Shown piece after piece: positions 7,583-15,408 of a stretch of DNA of 64,000 nucleotides. Below the pieces are notes generated by a model, which saw only the letters and a program-made list of their open reading frames with translations, searched no databases and was not told where the DNA came from. Positions within the stretch are counted from its first letter, which is position 1, and each line of letters starts with the position of its first letter. The position numbers and the translations under genes are program-made. Where the stretch lies: the IMG/VR virus record IMGVR_UViG_3300032893_000018, positions 29,898 to 93,897 of that record; one strand, given 5' to 3'. The DNA comes from a virus.

Positions 7583-7800
7583 GAGGATGCGCGAACGCCC
7601 AACAGCCGCGAAGGGCTTCGAATACTTTGACGGTCGTGCTCTCCCCGAAGAACGCGGAGCCGGAGCTTCGCGCGGGCATCGACAACGCGCGGCGCGCGGC
7701 GCAGGCCGCGGCGGCGTCCGGGGACGTGCGCCGCGCGATCCGGTACCTCGCCGACGCCGAGTGCCTGGAGCGCGCGCTCGCCCGCGCGACCCGGAGATGA
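7579..7800 (+). CDS. small hypothetical protein overlapping the detached repeat
   Basis: From ATG 7579 (ATGA overlap with the previous stop) the protein has 73 residues. Codons 6-17 are the CRISPR repeat itself, so the natural start may instead be TTG 7627 or GTG 7636, giving about 55 residues starting near VLSPKNAEPELRAG. The body is alanine/arginine-rich and helical (ARRAAQAAAASGDVRRAIRYLADAECL in two helices). It is coupled to the next gene by an ATGA overlap. No function is recognised. If the internal start is right, the detached repeat is its 5' leader. Confidence 0.5.
   Translation: MRGCANAQQPRRASNTLTVVLSPKNAEPELRAGIDNARRAAQAAAASGDVRRAIRYLADAECLERALARATRR
7596..7631 (+). repeat. Detached CRISPR repeat
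   Basis: A seventeenth repeat in the same orientation, 417 bases beyond repeat 16. It matches the second repeat version except for the first bases (CGCCCAACAG) and CTTTG instead of CTTCG in the right stem arm; the stem CGAAG/CTTTG still forms, using one G-U pair. It overlaps the beginning of the following small gene. It may be the old array end cut off by an insertion, or a single-repeat guide-like element whose pseudo-spacer would begin GGTCGTGCTCTCCCC. Confidence 0.85.
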
Positions 7801-8057
7801 CGCACGCGGAGCGCCGGATGGCCCTGTGGCTCGCGCACCTGTACGAGGTCGAAGGCGACCGCTTCGAACACGGCGACGAACCGTGGTTGGTCCGATACGA
7901 GCGCGTCGTGCCCGACCTGCGCGAGGCGGGGCGCTGCTACGAGGCAGCGACGCGGATGAACGAGCGCGGGATGGGGGGGATCCCATTCGGGCACGATCTC
8001 GAAGAACTTCACGAGCGGGCGATGGACGCCTTCGCGCCAATGGACTGTGACGAGTAG
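7797..8057 (+). CDS. hypothetical protein
   Basis: An 86-residue acidic protein starting in an ATGA overlap with the previous gene (MTHAERRMALWLAHLYEVEG). It is mostly helical with several aromatic residues, has a HxxxLEELHERAMDAF tail, and shows no metal site or membrane segment. It is followed by a 34-base gap with GGAGGATC before the ParB-like gene. I do not recognise it. Confidence 0.65.
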   Translation: MTHAERRMALWLAHLYEVEGDRFEHGDEPWLVRYERVVPDLREAGRCYEAATRMNERGMGGIPFGHDLEELHERAMDAFAPMDCDE

Positions 8058-8091
8058 TGAATGGCATCCTCCTCGCCGGAGGATCTGATCG

Positions 8092-8793
8092 ATGACGAGG
8101 AAAACGAAGGCGCCACTCCGCGCGCCTGATGCGTTCTTGGAGTATCCCACGGTGCTCCTCTCCCGGTTGAAGGAGGACCCGAAGAACCCGCGCGTGATCA
8201 CGAACGCGGAGCTCGAGATCCTGGAGCGGTCGATGTTCGAGTTCGGGTTCGTCGAACCGGTCGTCGCGAGACCGAGCGATGGCTTGATCATGGGAGGGCA
8301 CCAGCGGCGCCGCGCGTACCTCGCGCTCTATCCGAAGTTGAAGCTGTTGATTCAGTTCACCGTCAGGATCAGCGGCGGCACTATCACCGACGAAGACTTC
8401 GGCGCTCCGCGCGCGCCGGTGATGTGGCGCGAACTCGACGACCAACGCGCGCGCATGTTGAACCTCGCCCTGAATCGGATCGGCGGGACATGGGACGCTG
8501 ATAAGCTGCCGCAATTGATCGAGTCGCTCACGACGCAGATGCCGCTAGAGGCGTTGATGGTCACGGGGTTCACCGCTGCCGAGCTGACCGACTTCGCCGA
8601 TCTCGCGAGTAACCCGGTGGTGACGACCGGTGACGCACCGGTCTCGACGCCGCGGGCGCCGCACTTGTCGTTTGACTTCAGCAGCGAGAAGAAGCGCGAT
8701 GCCGTGAAGCGGTTCATCGCTGCGCGTGTCGAGAAAGGTAAGAAGACCGAGCTCGGTGGTGACCTGCTCGCGAAGCTCCTGGGTGTGCGATGA
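8092..8793 (+). CDS. ParB-like nuclease/partition domain protein
   Basis: A 233-residue protein with the ParB/sulfiredoxin N-terminal fold: a first strand LLSRLKEDPKNPRVITNAEL, then LERSMFEFGFVEPVVARP and DGLIMGGHQRRRAYLAL, the classic GxHR-type motif here as GGHQRR. The second part (LNLALNRIGGTWDADKLPQLIESL) is the helical segment commonly found in phage ParB-like proteins that sit beside DNA methyltransferases; an MT-A70 gene is 4 kb downstream. Likely role is DNA binding or CTP-dependent/ nuclease activity in phage DNA modification; the exact activity cannot be read from sequence. Confidence 0.8.
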   Translation: MTRKTKAPLRAPDAFLEYPTVLLSRLKEDPKNPRVITNAELEILERSMFEFGFVEPVVARPSDGLIMGGHQRRRAYLALYPKLKLLIQFTVRISGGTITDEDFGAPRAPVMWRELDDQRARMLNLALNRIGGTWDADKLPQLIESLTTQMPLEALMVTGFTAAELTDFADLASNPVVTTGDAPVSTPRAPHLSFDFSSEKKRDAVKRFIAARVEKGKKTELGGDLLAKLLGVR

Positions 8794-9227
8794 CGCGCCT
8801 CGGTCGCATGTTCAGGAACCTGTTGGAGCGGTTCCTCGGTCGCTACCATGAAGGGCCCGAGCCGCCGCGCCGGCTCGCCGAGGAGGTGCGGATCTTCCGC
8901 CACCTGTTCCCGCTTGCCGACGCCAGGCAGTGGGAGGAGCTCGCCGTCGAGCTCGCGGGGCGGTCGTACCGCGACGGGTTCACGCGCGGATTCGAATGGT
9001 GTGAGCGGAGCTGGGAGGGGCCCGCCGTGGAGCCCGAGCGGCTCGCCGAGGCGCAGGCCCACGACTGGTCGGCGGGCGACGCGAACCCCGTCGTGCGCGA
9101 GCTCCTCCTGCGCGAGCCCGACCCGCTCACGGCGCGACAGGTGCGCGACCTCGAAGAGGCGGCGGCCGACGCGATCGCGCGCGGGATCCCGTTCCGCGCG
9201 GCACCCGGGCCGCGCCAGCGGTGGTAG
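8790..9227 (+). CDS. hypothetical protein
   Basis: A 145-residue protein in ATGA overlap with the ParB-like gene. It is arginine- and glutamate-rich with long helices (RLAEEVRIFRHLFPLADARQ; VRELLLREPDPLTARQVRDL) and ends basic. A central segment SYRDGFTRGFEWCERSW resembles small phage proteins of unknown role, but no named family is recognised. After its stop there are about 100 bases without a clear gene, holding a CATGAT box (9234-9239) and the 19-base palindrome. Confidence 0.65.
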   Translation: MTRLGRMFRNLLERFLGRYHEGPEPPRRLAEEVRIFRHLFPLADARQWEELAVELAGRSYRDGFTRGFEWCERSWEGPAVEPERLAEAQAHDWSAGDANPVVRELLLREPDPLTARQVRDLEEAAADAIARGIPFRAAPGPRQRW

Positions 9228-9303
9228 CCGCGGCATGATGGGGGAGGCGGCGTTCGGCGAGAACATTCCCCCCCATGTCCCCGGGCGCCGTCGCTTCTTC
9301 CTC

Positions 9304-9322
9304 ACGGATTACCGTAATCCGT
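9304..9322. repeat. 19-base palindrome, copy 1 (ACGGATTACCGTAATCCGT)
   Basis: Two 9-base arms around one C. Identical to the copy at 24643-24661 and one central base different from that at 37592-37610. It lies 8 bases before the next start codon. As RNA it would make a 7-bp hairpin; as DNA it looks like an operator. No T-run follows, so it is not a standard terminator. Confidence 0.85.
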
Positions 9323-9330
9323 CGCAACCC

Positions 9331-9639
9331 ATGAACACCGCATCCCACGCCATCGCTTCCGTCGTCGCGTATTACTCGCAAGCGCTCGCCGAGGCCGAGG
9401 CCGGAAAGCAGCAGCTCGTGTCGATGCTCAAGGCGTCGACCGCGCCCGATCCGACGCGCGACGCGTTAGTCGCGGCGGCGCTCGTCGTCGCCGAGCTGAA
9501 GCTGCCGACCGACGCGATGATCGCCGCGCTCGAAACCCTCCGGAGGGAAGCCCATGCCTACCGAACCGCGCCCGGTCGAGTCGATCCCGCCCGGATGGCG
9601 CGAGTGGAGCCCGCCCGCGACACCCCACGTCAGGGCTAG
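9331..9639 (+). CDS. hypothetical protein
   Basis: A 102-residue protein starting MNTASHAIASVVAYYSQALA, helical and alanine-rich, with no recognised family. The frame is open upstream to ATG 9235 across the palindrome, but the palindrome just before ATG 9331 and the changed residue content favour 9331. Its last 86 bases overlap the next gene, which has a good ribosome site, so the C-terminal end (from about EAHAYRTAPG) may be unconserved. Confidence 0.55.
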   Translation: MNTASHAIASVVAYYSQALAEAEAGKQQLVSMLKASTAPDPTRDALVAAALVVAELKLPTDAMIAALETLRREAHAYRTAPGRVDPARMARVEPARDTPRQG

Positions 9640-9787
9640 CTACGCGCCGCCGTCGCCGATGGGCCGCGTCGTGCGCATGCGATGCGAGCGGTGTGGGGCG
9701 TCGCGGGCGGTCGTGTGCACGTCGAACGCGCCGCGCTCCCACATCGTGAGGTTTGCGATCGAGCACGCCGGTTGCGCGGCGGCATGA
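9554..9787 (+). CDS. small zinc-ribbon-like protein
   Basis: A 77-residue protein with ATG preceded by GGAGGG at proper distance. The first half is proline-rich; the second half has MRCERCGASRAVVC followed by a His and a Cys (RFAIEHAGC), a CxxC plus HxxxC arrangement that could bind zinc. It overlaps the previous gene by 86 bases and precedes the helicase by 7. Function unknown. Confidence 0.6.
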   Translation: MPTEPRPVESIPPGWREWSPPATPHVRASYAPPSPMGRVVRMRCERCGASRAVVCTSNAPRSHIVRFAIEHAGCAAA

Positions 9788-9794
9788 ACGCGCG

Positions 9795-11693
9795 ATGACC
9801 TACGTCGCGGATGTCCTCGGGGACGGCGGGCTGATGGCGCGAGCGCGCAAGGATTACGCCGCGCGGCCCGGGCAGATCGAGATGGCGGAAGCGGTCGACG
9901 CGGCGATGCGCGATGGCGCGCGCCTGCTCGTCGAGGGACCGACGGGCACGGGCAAGTCGCTCGCGTACCTCGTGCCGGCGCTGTGGCGCGCGGTGCACGA
10001 GGGGAAGAAGTGCGTCGTCGTGACGGGGTCGATCCCGCTCCAGGAGCAGCTCAGCCGGAAGGACCTGCCGATGCTCGCCGCGGTGCTGCCGTGGAAGTTC
10101 GAGCACGCGATGCTGAAGGGGATCTCGAACTACCTGTGTCTGCTCGCGCAGGAGGAGGCCGGCACGGACGCCACCATGCTGCGCCCGCTCGACGCGCTGG
10201 CGTCGTGGGCGTCGTCGACGACGACGGGCGACTTCTCCGAGCTGGAGGAAGAGCTCGAGCCGGAGGTGCGGGGAAAGCTGACGACGACGTCGGAGGATTG
10301 CCTCGGGCAGCGCTGCCCGAGAGCGGCCGAGTGCCACGTGCTCAGGGGCCGCGCGATCGCTGCCCGCGCGCACGTCGTTGTGACGAACTACCATCTGTTC
10401 TTCGCTGACCTCGTGCTTCGCCGCGAGATCGGAAAGGGGATCCTCCCGGACTACTCGAACGTCGTGTTCGACGAGGGGCACCAGGCGGCGGAGATCGCGC
10501 GCGCGTTCTTCGGGTTCAAGCTGACGCCGTTTGCGATCCGGCGATGGTCGAAGCGGCTCATGCCGATCGACTCGCGCTTGCACGATCGACTCGTCGGCGC
10601 GTCCGATCGGTTCTTCGCGGCGCTCGCCGAGTACCGGGCGTCGGACTCGTACAAGGCGCGGCTCCTGGAGCACGACCCGGTCGACTGGGAGCCGCTGTGG
10701 CACGACCTCCGCGCGGCGGAGAAGAAGCTCTCGGACGCCGCGAAGAACGAGCCGGATCCGGCGAGGTCGAAGAAGATCATGTCGGCGGCGGGCTCCGCCG
10801 CGAGCGCCGCTACGATCGTTTCCACGTCGATGCGTCAGACCGAGGACGGCATCGTGTATCACGTCGACGTGGAGGGTCAGGGCCGCGTCGCGCTGTGCGG
10901 GCAGCCGCTCGACGTGTCGCGGAAGCTCCGTGAGTGGATCTTCGCTCATCCCGCGGTCTCGTCCATGGTCGTCGCGTCCGCGACCCTGACGGCGGCCGGT
11001 AGCTTCGAGATGGTCGAGCGCGAGCTCGGCGCCGACGGCGCGCGAAAGCTCGAGGTCGAGTCCCCGTTCGACTGGGCATCGCAGTCGATGGTCGTTGTTC
11101 CTCCCGGCTTGCCGAACCCGACCGAGCGCACGTTCCAGGCGGCCGCGTGCGCCGCGTTCGTCGACGCTGTGCGCGCGGCGCGCGGGCGCACGCTCGGGCT
11201 GTTCACGAGCCGGCGGATGATGGAGGCGGCGGCGGCCGCGCTCCGCGAAGCGCGGCTCGGGTTCGCCGTCATGTGCCAGGGCGAAGCGCCGCGGATGAAA
11301 CTCGTCGAGCGGTTCCGCGCCGACGTGAGCTCCGTCCTGATCGGCACGTCGTCCTTGTGGGAGGGCGTCGACGTGCCGGGCGAGGCGCTCTCGTGCGTCG
11401 TGATCGACCGCCTGCCGTTCGATTCGCCCGACGATCCGATCTCGGACGCGATGAACGAGCGCCGCCGCGACGCGTTCAAGAAGTGGATGCTGCCGCGTGC
11501 GATCCTCGGCTTTCGCCAGGGGACGGGGCGGCTCATCCGGTCGGTGACCGACCGGGGCGTCATCGTGGTGCTCGACCGCCGGCTCGTCGAGAAGCCCTAC
11601 GGCAAGTCGTTCCTGCGCGGGCTGCCGCTCGGCGTGCCGCTCGTTCGGGGAGAGGCCGCGTGGGAGAAGACGATCGCGGACTTCCTCCGATGA
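9795..11693 (+). CDS. DinG/XPD-like superfamily 2 DNA helicase
   Basis: ATG 9795 gives 632 residues. Motif I is GPTGTGKS (about 48-55); four cysteines expected for an Fe-S cluster occur as NYLC and CLGQRCPRAAEC between motifs I and II; motif II is DEGH (226-229, family DEAH). The second RecA domain has VASATLT, LGLFTSRRMM, GTSSLWEGVDVPG and the arginine-finger block GFRQGTGRLIRS. These are the marks of DinG/XPD 5'-3' helicases that unwind forked or R-loop DNA. It likely serves phage replication or recombination. The in-frame extension upstream to 9753 overlaps the preceding gene and is unlikely. Confidence 0.9.
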   Translation: MTYVADVLGDGGLMARARKDYAARPGQIEMAEAVDAAMRDGARLLVEGPTGTGKSLAYLVPALWRAVHEGKKCVVVTGSIPLQEQLSRKDLPMLAAVLPWKFEHAMLKGISNYLCLLAQEEAGTDATMLRPLDALASWASSTTTGDFSELEEELEPEVRGKLTTTSEDCLGQRCPRAAECHVLRGRAIAARAHVVVTNYHLFFADLVLRREIGKGILPDYSNVVFDEGHQAAEIARAFFGFKLTPFAIRRWSKRLMPIDSRLHDRLVGASDRFFAALAEYRASDSYKARLLEHDPVDWEPLWHDLRAAEKKLSDAAKNEPDPARSKKIMSAAGSAASAATIVSTSMRQTEDGIVYHVDVEGQGRVALCGQPLDVSRKLREWIFAHPAVSSMVVASATLTAAGSFEMVERELGADGARKLEVESPFDWASQSMVVVPPGLPNPTERTFQAAACAAFVDAVRAARGRTLGLFTSRRMMEAAAAALREARLGFAVMCQGEAPRMKLVERFRADVSSVLIGTSSLWEGVDVPGEALSCVVIDRLPFDSPDDPISDAMNERRRDAFKKWMLPRAILGFRQGTGRLIRSVTDRGVIVVLDRRLVEKPYGKSFLRGLPLGVPLVRGEAAWEKTIADFLR

Positions 11694-12052
11694 AGCGGCG
11701 CGTGCACCCGAACGTTCAAGCCGCGATCGACGAGATCGAGCGGCAGACGAAGGCGTTGAAGAAGCTCGCCGAGCTCGTCGACATGCTCGCGATCCCGACG
11801 TCGCGCGGCGGCGTGTATGTCACGGACTGGGAGCGCGAGTTCGTGCGGGGCCTCGCGATGAGGGTCGGCGAGGAATTGACCGACAAGCAGATCGAGAAGA
11901 TCGACCAAGTGCACGACGACCTGAGGAAGGGGCGCACGGCGCCGCAGGATCGCGACCCCGGCGCCGCGAACCTGTTCAGCAACATGGAGCCGGCGAAGCG
12001 GGCCGAGCAGTTCGCGCGGGCGAAGAAGGTGAAGCTGCCGTGGGAAAAGTAG
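11690..12052 (+). CDS. hypothetical protein
   Basis: A 120-residue protein coupled to the helicase by ATGA. It starts MKRRVHPNVQAAIDEIERQT, strongly helical, then has WEREFVRGLAMRVGEELTDKQIEKIDQVHDDL in two helices and a basic tail ending KVKLPWEK. The second half resembles small phage replication accessory proteins, but I cannot name a family. Its last 13 bases overlap the next gene. Confidence 0.65.
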   Translation: MKRRVHPNVQAAIDEIERQTKALKKLAELVDMLAIPTSRGGVYVTDWEREFVRGLAMRVGEELTDKQIEKIDQVHDDLRKGRTAPQDRDPGAANLFSNMEPAKRAEQFARAKKVKLPWEK

Positions 12053-12366
12053 CGCGCAGGAAGGTCGAGCGTGAACGGCAACGGGTGCGCCGCCGTCGCG
12101 CGCGCTCGCACAAGCTGCAGCCGGGGCTGCACGCCCTGTCGGCGCTCCTCGGCGCCGATGCGTACGAGGAGGTTCGACAACGCCGCGCCGACGATCTGAT
12201 GCGCGAGCTCGGGCGGAACTTCGGGCGGTTCCTCTTCCGAGACTCGATCCTGCTCACCGTGCTCCGGCGAATGAAGCCGCCGCTTGGGATGCGCATGGCG
12301 GTGAGGCGTGGCGAGGTGCAGTGGTCGCCCGATAGATTTTTCCCCGGGATGCACGATGCGCCGTAG
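12040..12366 (+). CDS. small basic hypothetical protein
   Basis: A 108-residue protein from GTG 12040, overlapping both neighbours. The first 30 residues are nearly all Arg/Lys/Glu (RRKVERERQRVRRRRARSH), the rest helical with DDLMRELGRNFGRFLFRDS. Probably DNA- or RNA-binding by charge only; no family recognised. Confidence 0.6.
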   Translation: MGKVARRKVERERQRVRRRRARSHKLQPGLHALSALLGADAYEEVRQRRADDLMRELGRNFGRFLFRDSILLTVLRRMKPPLGMRMAVRRGEVQWSPDRFFPGMHDAP

Positions 12367-13045
12367 CAAGCCGCGCGAGCCGTTCCGCACCATCGTTGCC
12401 GACCCACCATGGCCATACGCGGACAAGCTGCCGGGCGCGAAGCGCGGCGCCGAGAAGCACTACTCGACGTTGCCCATGAACCGCATCGAGTCGTTCCTTC
12501 GCGACCGCGGGTTCCCGATCGCCGACGACGCGCTGCTCTTCCTGTGGCGCGTGGCGCCGATGCAGTCCGAAGCGCTCGGCGTGATGCGCGAGTGGAGGTT
12601 CCAGCAAAAGAGCGAGATCGTGTGGTGCAAGTCGGTACGGGACGACGAGGAACAGATCGCGCGCGTTGCCAAGTCGTTCGACAATAAGGGCCCGCGCGTG
12701 GAAGCGGTCATCGAGGCGTCGTTCGAAGCGGCGCGCCGCTTGAAGTTCGGCATGGGCCACTACGTGCGCAACGGGCACGAGGTCTGCCTGATCGGCCGCC
12801 GCGGTCGCGCAAAGGTGCTGCACCGGTCACAACGGTCCGTGTTCTTCGCCCCCGTCGGCGAGCACTCGGAGAAGCCCGACGAGTTTTACCGGATCGTCGA
12901 GGAGCTCGCGCCCGGGCCGTATCTCGATCTGTTCGCGCGGAAGGAGCGCCGCGGGTGGACGTCGATCGGAGACGAGATCAGCACGCCGCCGATCTTCACG
13001 CACACGCCGGAGGAGCTCGGCTGGGTGAAGGCTCCGGGTGGGTGA
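12356..13045 (+). CDS. MT-A70-like adenine N6 methyltransferase
   Basis: ATG 12356 gives 229 residues. The catalytic motif DPPW is in FRTIVADPPWPYADK near the N-terminus, followed by HYSTLPMNRIESFL, LLFLWRVAPM, and a C-terminal SAM-binding block PGPYLDLFARKERRGWTSIG, all in the order of the MT-A70/IME4 family. Such enzymes methylate adenine in DNA, and phages use them against host restriction. The ParB-like gene upstream is a frequent companion. The frame extends upstream to 12308 inside the previous gene and is not preferred. Confidence 0.9.
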   Translation: MRRSKPREPFRTIVADPPWPYADKLPGAKRGAEKHYSTLPMNRIESFLRDRGFPIADDALLFLWRVAPMQSEALGVMREWRFQQKSEIVWCKSVRDDEEQIARVAKSFDNKGPRVEAVIEASFEAARRLKFGMGHYVRNGHEVCLIGRRGRAKVLHRSQRSVFFAPVGEHSEKPDEFYRIVEELAPGPYLDLFARKERRGWTSIGDEISTPPIFTHTPEELGWVKAPGG

Positions 13046-13105
13046 TCTTGCCGGCCGCGAGGCGAGCGTGGCACCTTTGGGTCGGAGGATCCGAAGACCG
13101 CTCGC

Positions 13106-13753
13106 ATGCGCCGAACACGCGCACCAAGGCCCCCCGCGCCGCCGCGGGCAGGGAAAAGCCCCGCCGTCGAAGGAGGCGAGGGGTCACGCGGCACACCGCC
13201 GTCGTCGCCGTTCGAGATGCAGCAGCGGCGCGAGTGGGCGCTCCGGCTCCTCCGCGGCGGCGCGACGCTCGACCACCTGATCGAGTTCGGTCGCCGCCAC
13301 GACCCGCCGCTCTCCGAGCATCAGGTTCGGACTGCGTACCACGGCGTGCTCGACGATCAGTCGGAGGCGTTCGCGGACCAGCGCGAGAAGTACCGCTCGC
13401 TCCAGATCGCGCGGCTGTCGAACGACCTCGTGAACCTCCGGTCGCTGCTCGCGCAGTACACGCCGCGCCCACCGTCGGTGCAGGAGCCCACGGGATACCC
13501 GGGGCAGCCGCGGCAGCTCGCGTGGGTGTACTCGGCGATCGCCCGGCATGAGCGAGAGTGGGCGCGCGTCGCCGGCACGCACGCGCCGATCCGCGTCGAG
13601 CTCGACGCGAACGTCGGGATCAGGATCCGCGGCGCCGTGATGCAGGTCGTCGGCTCGCTCAGCGACGAGCAGATGGACGACCTCGCAGCGCAGCAGCTCG
13701 AGATCGAGCGACGCGCTGGCGTGATCGACGCCCACGGGGACGCGGTCGAATGA
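13106..13753 (+). CDS. probable small terminase subunit
   Basis: A 215-residue protein whose stop overlaps the large terminase start in ATGA. A proline/arginine-rich N-terminal 40 residues lead to a helical segment with a possible helix-turn-helix (WALRLLRGGATLDHLIEFGRR, given as motif region 46-66) and then a long helical body (KYRSLQIARLSNDLVNLRSL), ending DAHGDAVE. The position directly before terL, the HTH-like start and the oligomer-type helices fit TerS, which recognises phage DNA for packaging. No sequence motif proves it. Confidence 0.65.
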   Translation: MRRTRAPRPPAPPRAGKSPAVEGGEGSRGTPPSSPFEMQQRREWALRLLRGGATLDHLIEFGRRHDPPLSEHQVRTAYHGVLDDQSEAFADQREKYRSLQIARLSNDLVNLRSLLAQYTPRPPSVQEPTGYPGQPRQLAWVYSAIARHEREWARVAGTHAPIRVELDANVGIRIRGAVMQVVGSLSDEQMDDLAAQQLEIERRAGVIDAHGDAVE

Positions 13754-15399
13754 GCGAGGTTCCCCCGAAGAAGGTGCAGGCGGTGGTGAAGCGCTTGTTC
13801 GCGCAAGCGGCGCGCGCTCGCGTCGACCCGGCGGCGTTCTTCGAGTTCGTGATGGTCGAGGAGTTCACAGGCAAGCCGCTGAAGATCGCCCCGCACCAGC
13901 AGCTCTTCTTCGACTTCGTGACGGCCCACCCGCGGTGCGTCGTCCGCGCGTTCGCAGGCGCGTCGAAGACGTACATGGTGTCGGCGCTCACGCTGTTCAA
14001 GCTCGGCCAGGACTCGTCCGAGCGCGGCGTCATCCTGAGCGCCACCGTCGGGCAGGCGAAGAAGCCGGTCGGCATGGTGCGCCGGTACATCGAGGACGGC
14101 GGCCGGCTCGCGCTCGTGTTCCCCAAGCTGATGCGCTCGCCGCGGCCCGGCGACTCATGGACGCAGACGCAGCTCGTCATCGCCCGCGAGCGCGTGATCC
14201 GAGACCCGTCGCTCACCGTGTGCGGCATCGGCGGCAAGCTGCCCGGCGCGCGCATCTCGTGGGCGAACGCCGACGACCTCCTGACGCTGGAGAACACGCT
14301 CGCCGAGGCGCAGCGCGAGCACACATTTACGTGGATGGGCAGCACGGTGATCCCGCGGCTCGACACCGACGACAGCCACATCGTCGTGACGAACACGCCG
14401 TGGTTCCCGACCGACCTCACCTACCAGCTTGAGAAGGGCATGGACGGCGCCGACCCGTGGCCGTCGCTCACGATGGAGGCGCACGGGGACGTGATCATCC
14501 GCAACACGGAGTGGGACTCGCCGCTCGTGCGCCCCGCGATGACGGACGACCCGAGGCAGGAGCGGTGCCGACTCGTCGCGCACGATCACCCCCGCTACGC
14601 GAAGATGGTCGGGGTCCATGGGGCGAAGGCGGGGTGGGTCGACGAGGCGGATCGCGTGCCGCTGTGGCCCGAGAAGTGGAACTGGGAGCAGCTCGAGGCG
14701 CGCCGGAAGATCATGCCGGCGTCCGAGTACAACCGCACCATGCGCTGCATCGTCCGCGACAAGGACAGCGAGCGCGTCAAGACCGAGTGGATCGACGCGT
14801 GCAAGGACGCGGCGAAGAAGAACGGCGCCGACAAGCTCGTGTCGCAGTGGGGCGGCGACCACGTGTACACGGGCGTCGACCCCGCCTTCGGGCTGTCGGC
14901 GAAGCACGACCGCAGCTGCATCTTCACGTTCTGCGTTCTGCCGACCGGGCACCGTCGGATCCTCGACGTGAAGGTCGGGCGGTGGCGGTCGAGCGACATG
15001 GTCGACCGCATCATCCAGACGTCGCAGGCGTACGGCTCGCTGGTCTGCGTCGAGGGCAATTCAGCGCAGAAGCTCATCCGCGACTGGGCGCGCGAGAAGA
15101 ACGTGAACGTGATGATCCGCGCGCGCGACACGACGGGGAAGAACAAGATGGACCCGCGCTTCGGCATCGAGTCGATCTTCCACGAGGTCGAGCGCGGCGC
15201 GTGGCTCATCCCGTCCGACGCGAAGGGGGCGATGCCCGCCGGGGTGGCGGACTGGGTGCAGGACCTCTTCGACTACGAGCCGGACCAGCACACGGGTGAC
15301 GTGCTGATGGCGTCGTGGATCGCGCGCGAGCAGGCACGTCGCCGCGGTGCGTTCGCCCACGCGGACGCGGGCGGGCTCGCGGGGCTTTCGAGCCGGTGA
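13750..15399 (+). CDS. terL: large terminase subunit
   Basis: ATG 13750 gives 549 residues. The ATPase half has a variant P-loop RAFAGASKTYMVSAL (about 68-82; usual GxxxxGKT/S) and later ISWANADDLLTLENT and HIVVTNTPW, which stand for Walker B/C-motif regions. The nuclease half starts DHVYTGVDPAFGLSA with the first RNase H-fold acidic residue, continues with VCVEGNSAQKLI (second) and ends around DYEPDQHTGDVLMASWIA (third). The protein packages DNA into the procapsid using ATP and cuts concatemers. Neighbours TerS and portal support the call. Confidence 0.88.
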   Translation: MSEVPPKKVQAVVKRLFAQAARARVDPAAFFEFVMVEEFTGKPLKIAPHQQLFFDFVTAHPRCVVRAFAGASKTYMVSALTLFKLGQDSSERGVILSATVGQAKKPVGMVRRYIEDGGRLALVFPKLMRSPRPGDSWTQTQLVIARERVIRDPSLTVCGIGGKLPGARISWANADDLLTLENTLAEAQREHTFTWMGSTVIPRLDTDDSHIVVTNTPWFPTDLTYQLEKGMDGADPWPSLTMEAHGDVIIRNTEWDSPLVRPAMTDDPRQERCRLVAHDHPRYAKMVGVHGAKAGWVDEADRVPLWPEKWNWEQLEARRKIMPASEYNRTMRCIVRDKDSERVKTEWIDACKDAAKKNGADKLVSQWGGDHVYTGVDPAFGLSAKHDRSCIFTFCVLPTGHRRILDVKVGRWRSSDMVDRIIQTSQAYGSLVCVEGNSAQKLIRDWAREKNVNVMIRARDTTGKNKMDPRFGIESIFHEVERGAWLIPSDAKGAMPAGVADWVQDLFDYEPDQHTGDVLMASWIAREQARRRGAFAHADAGGLAGLSSR

Positions 15400-15408
15400 C
15401 CTGGGCGG

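Noticed and set aside
9235-9330. Upstream in-frame extension of the gene at 9331 from ATG 9235
   Set aside because: It would read through the 19-base palindrome, which elsewhere is non-coding and sits just before starts.
7632-13105. cas1, cas2 or other cas genes beside the array
   Set aside because: Neighbouring genes are ParB-like, helicase, methyltransferase and small unknowns; none has Cas1 or Cas2 features.
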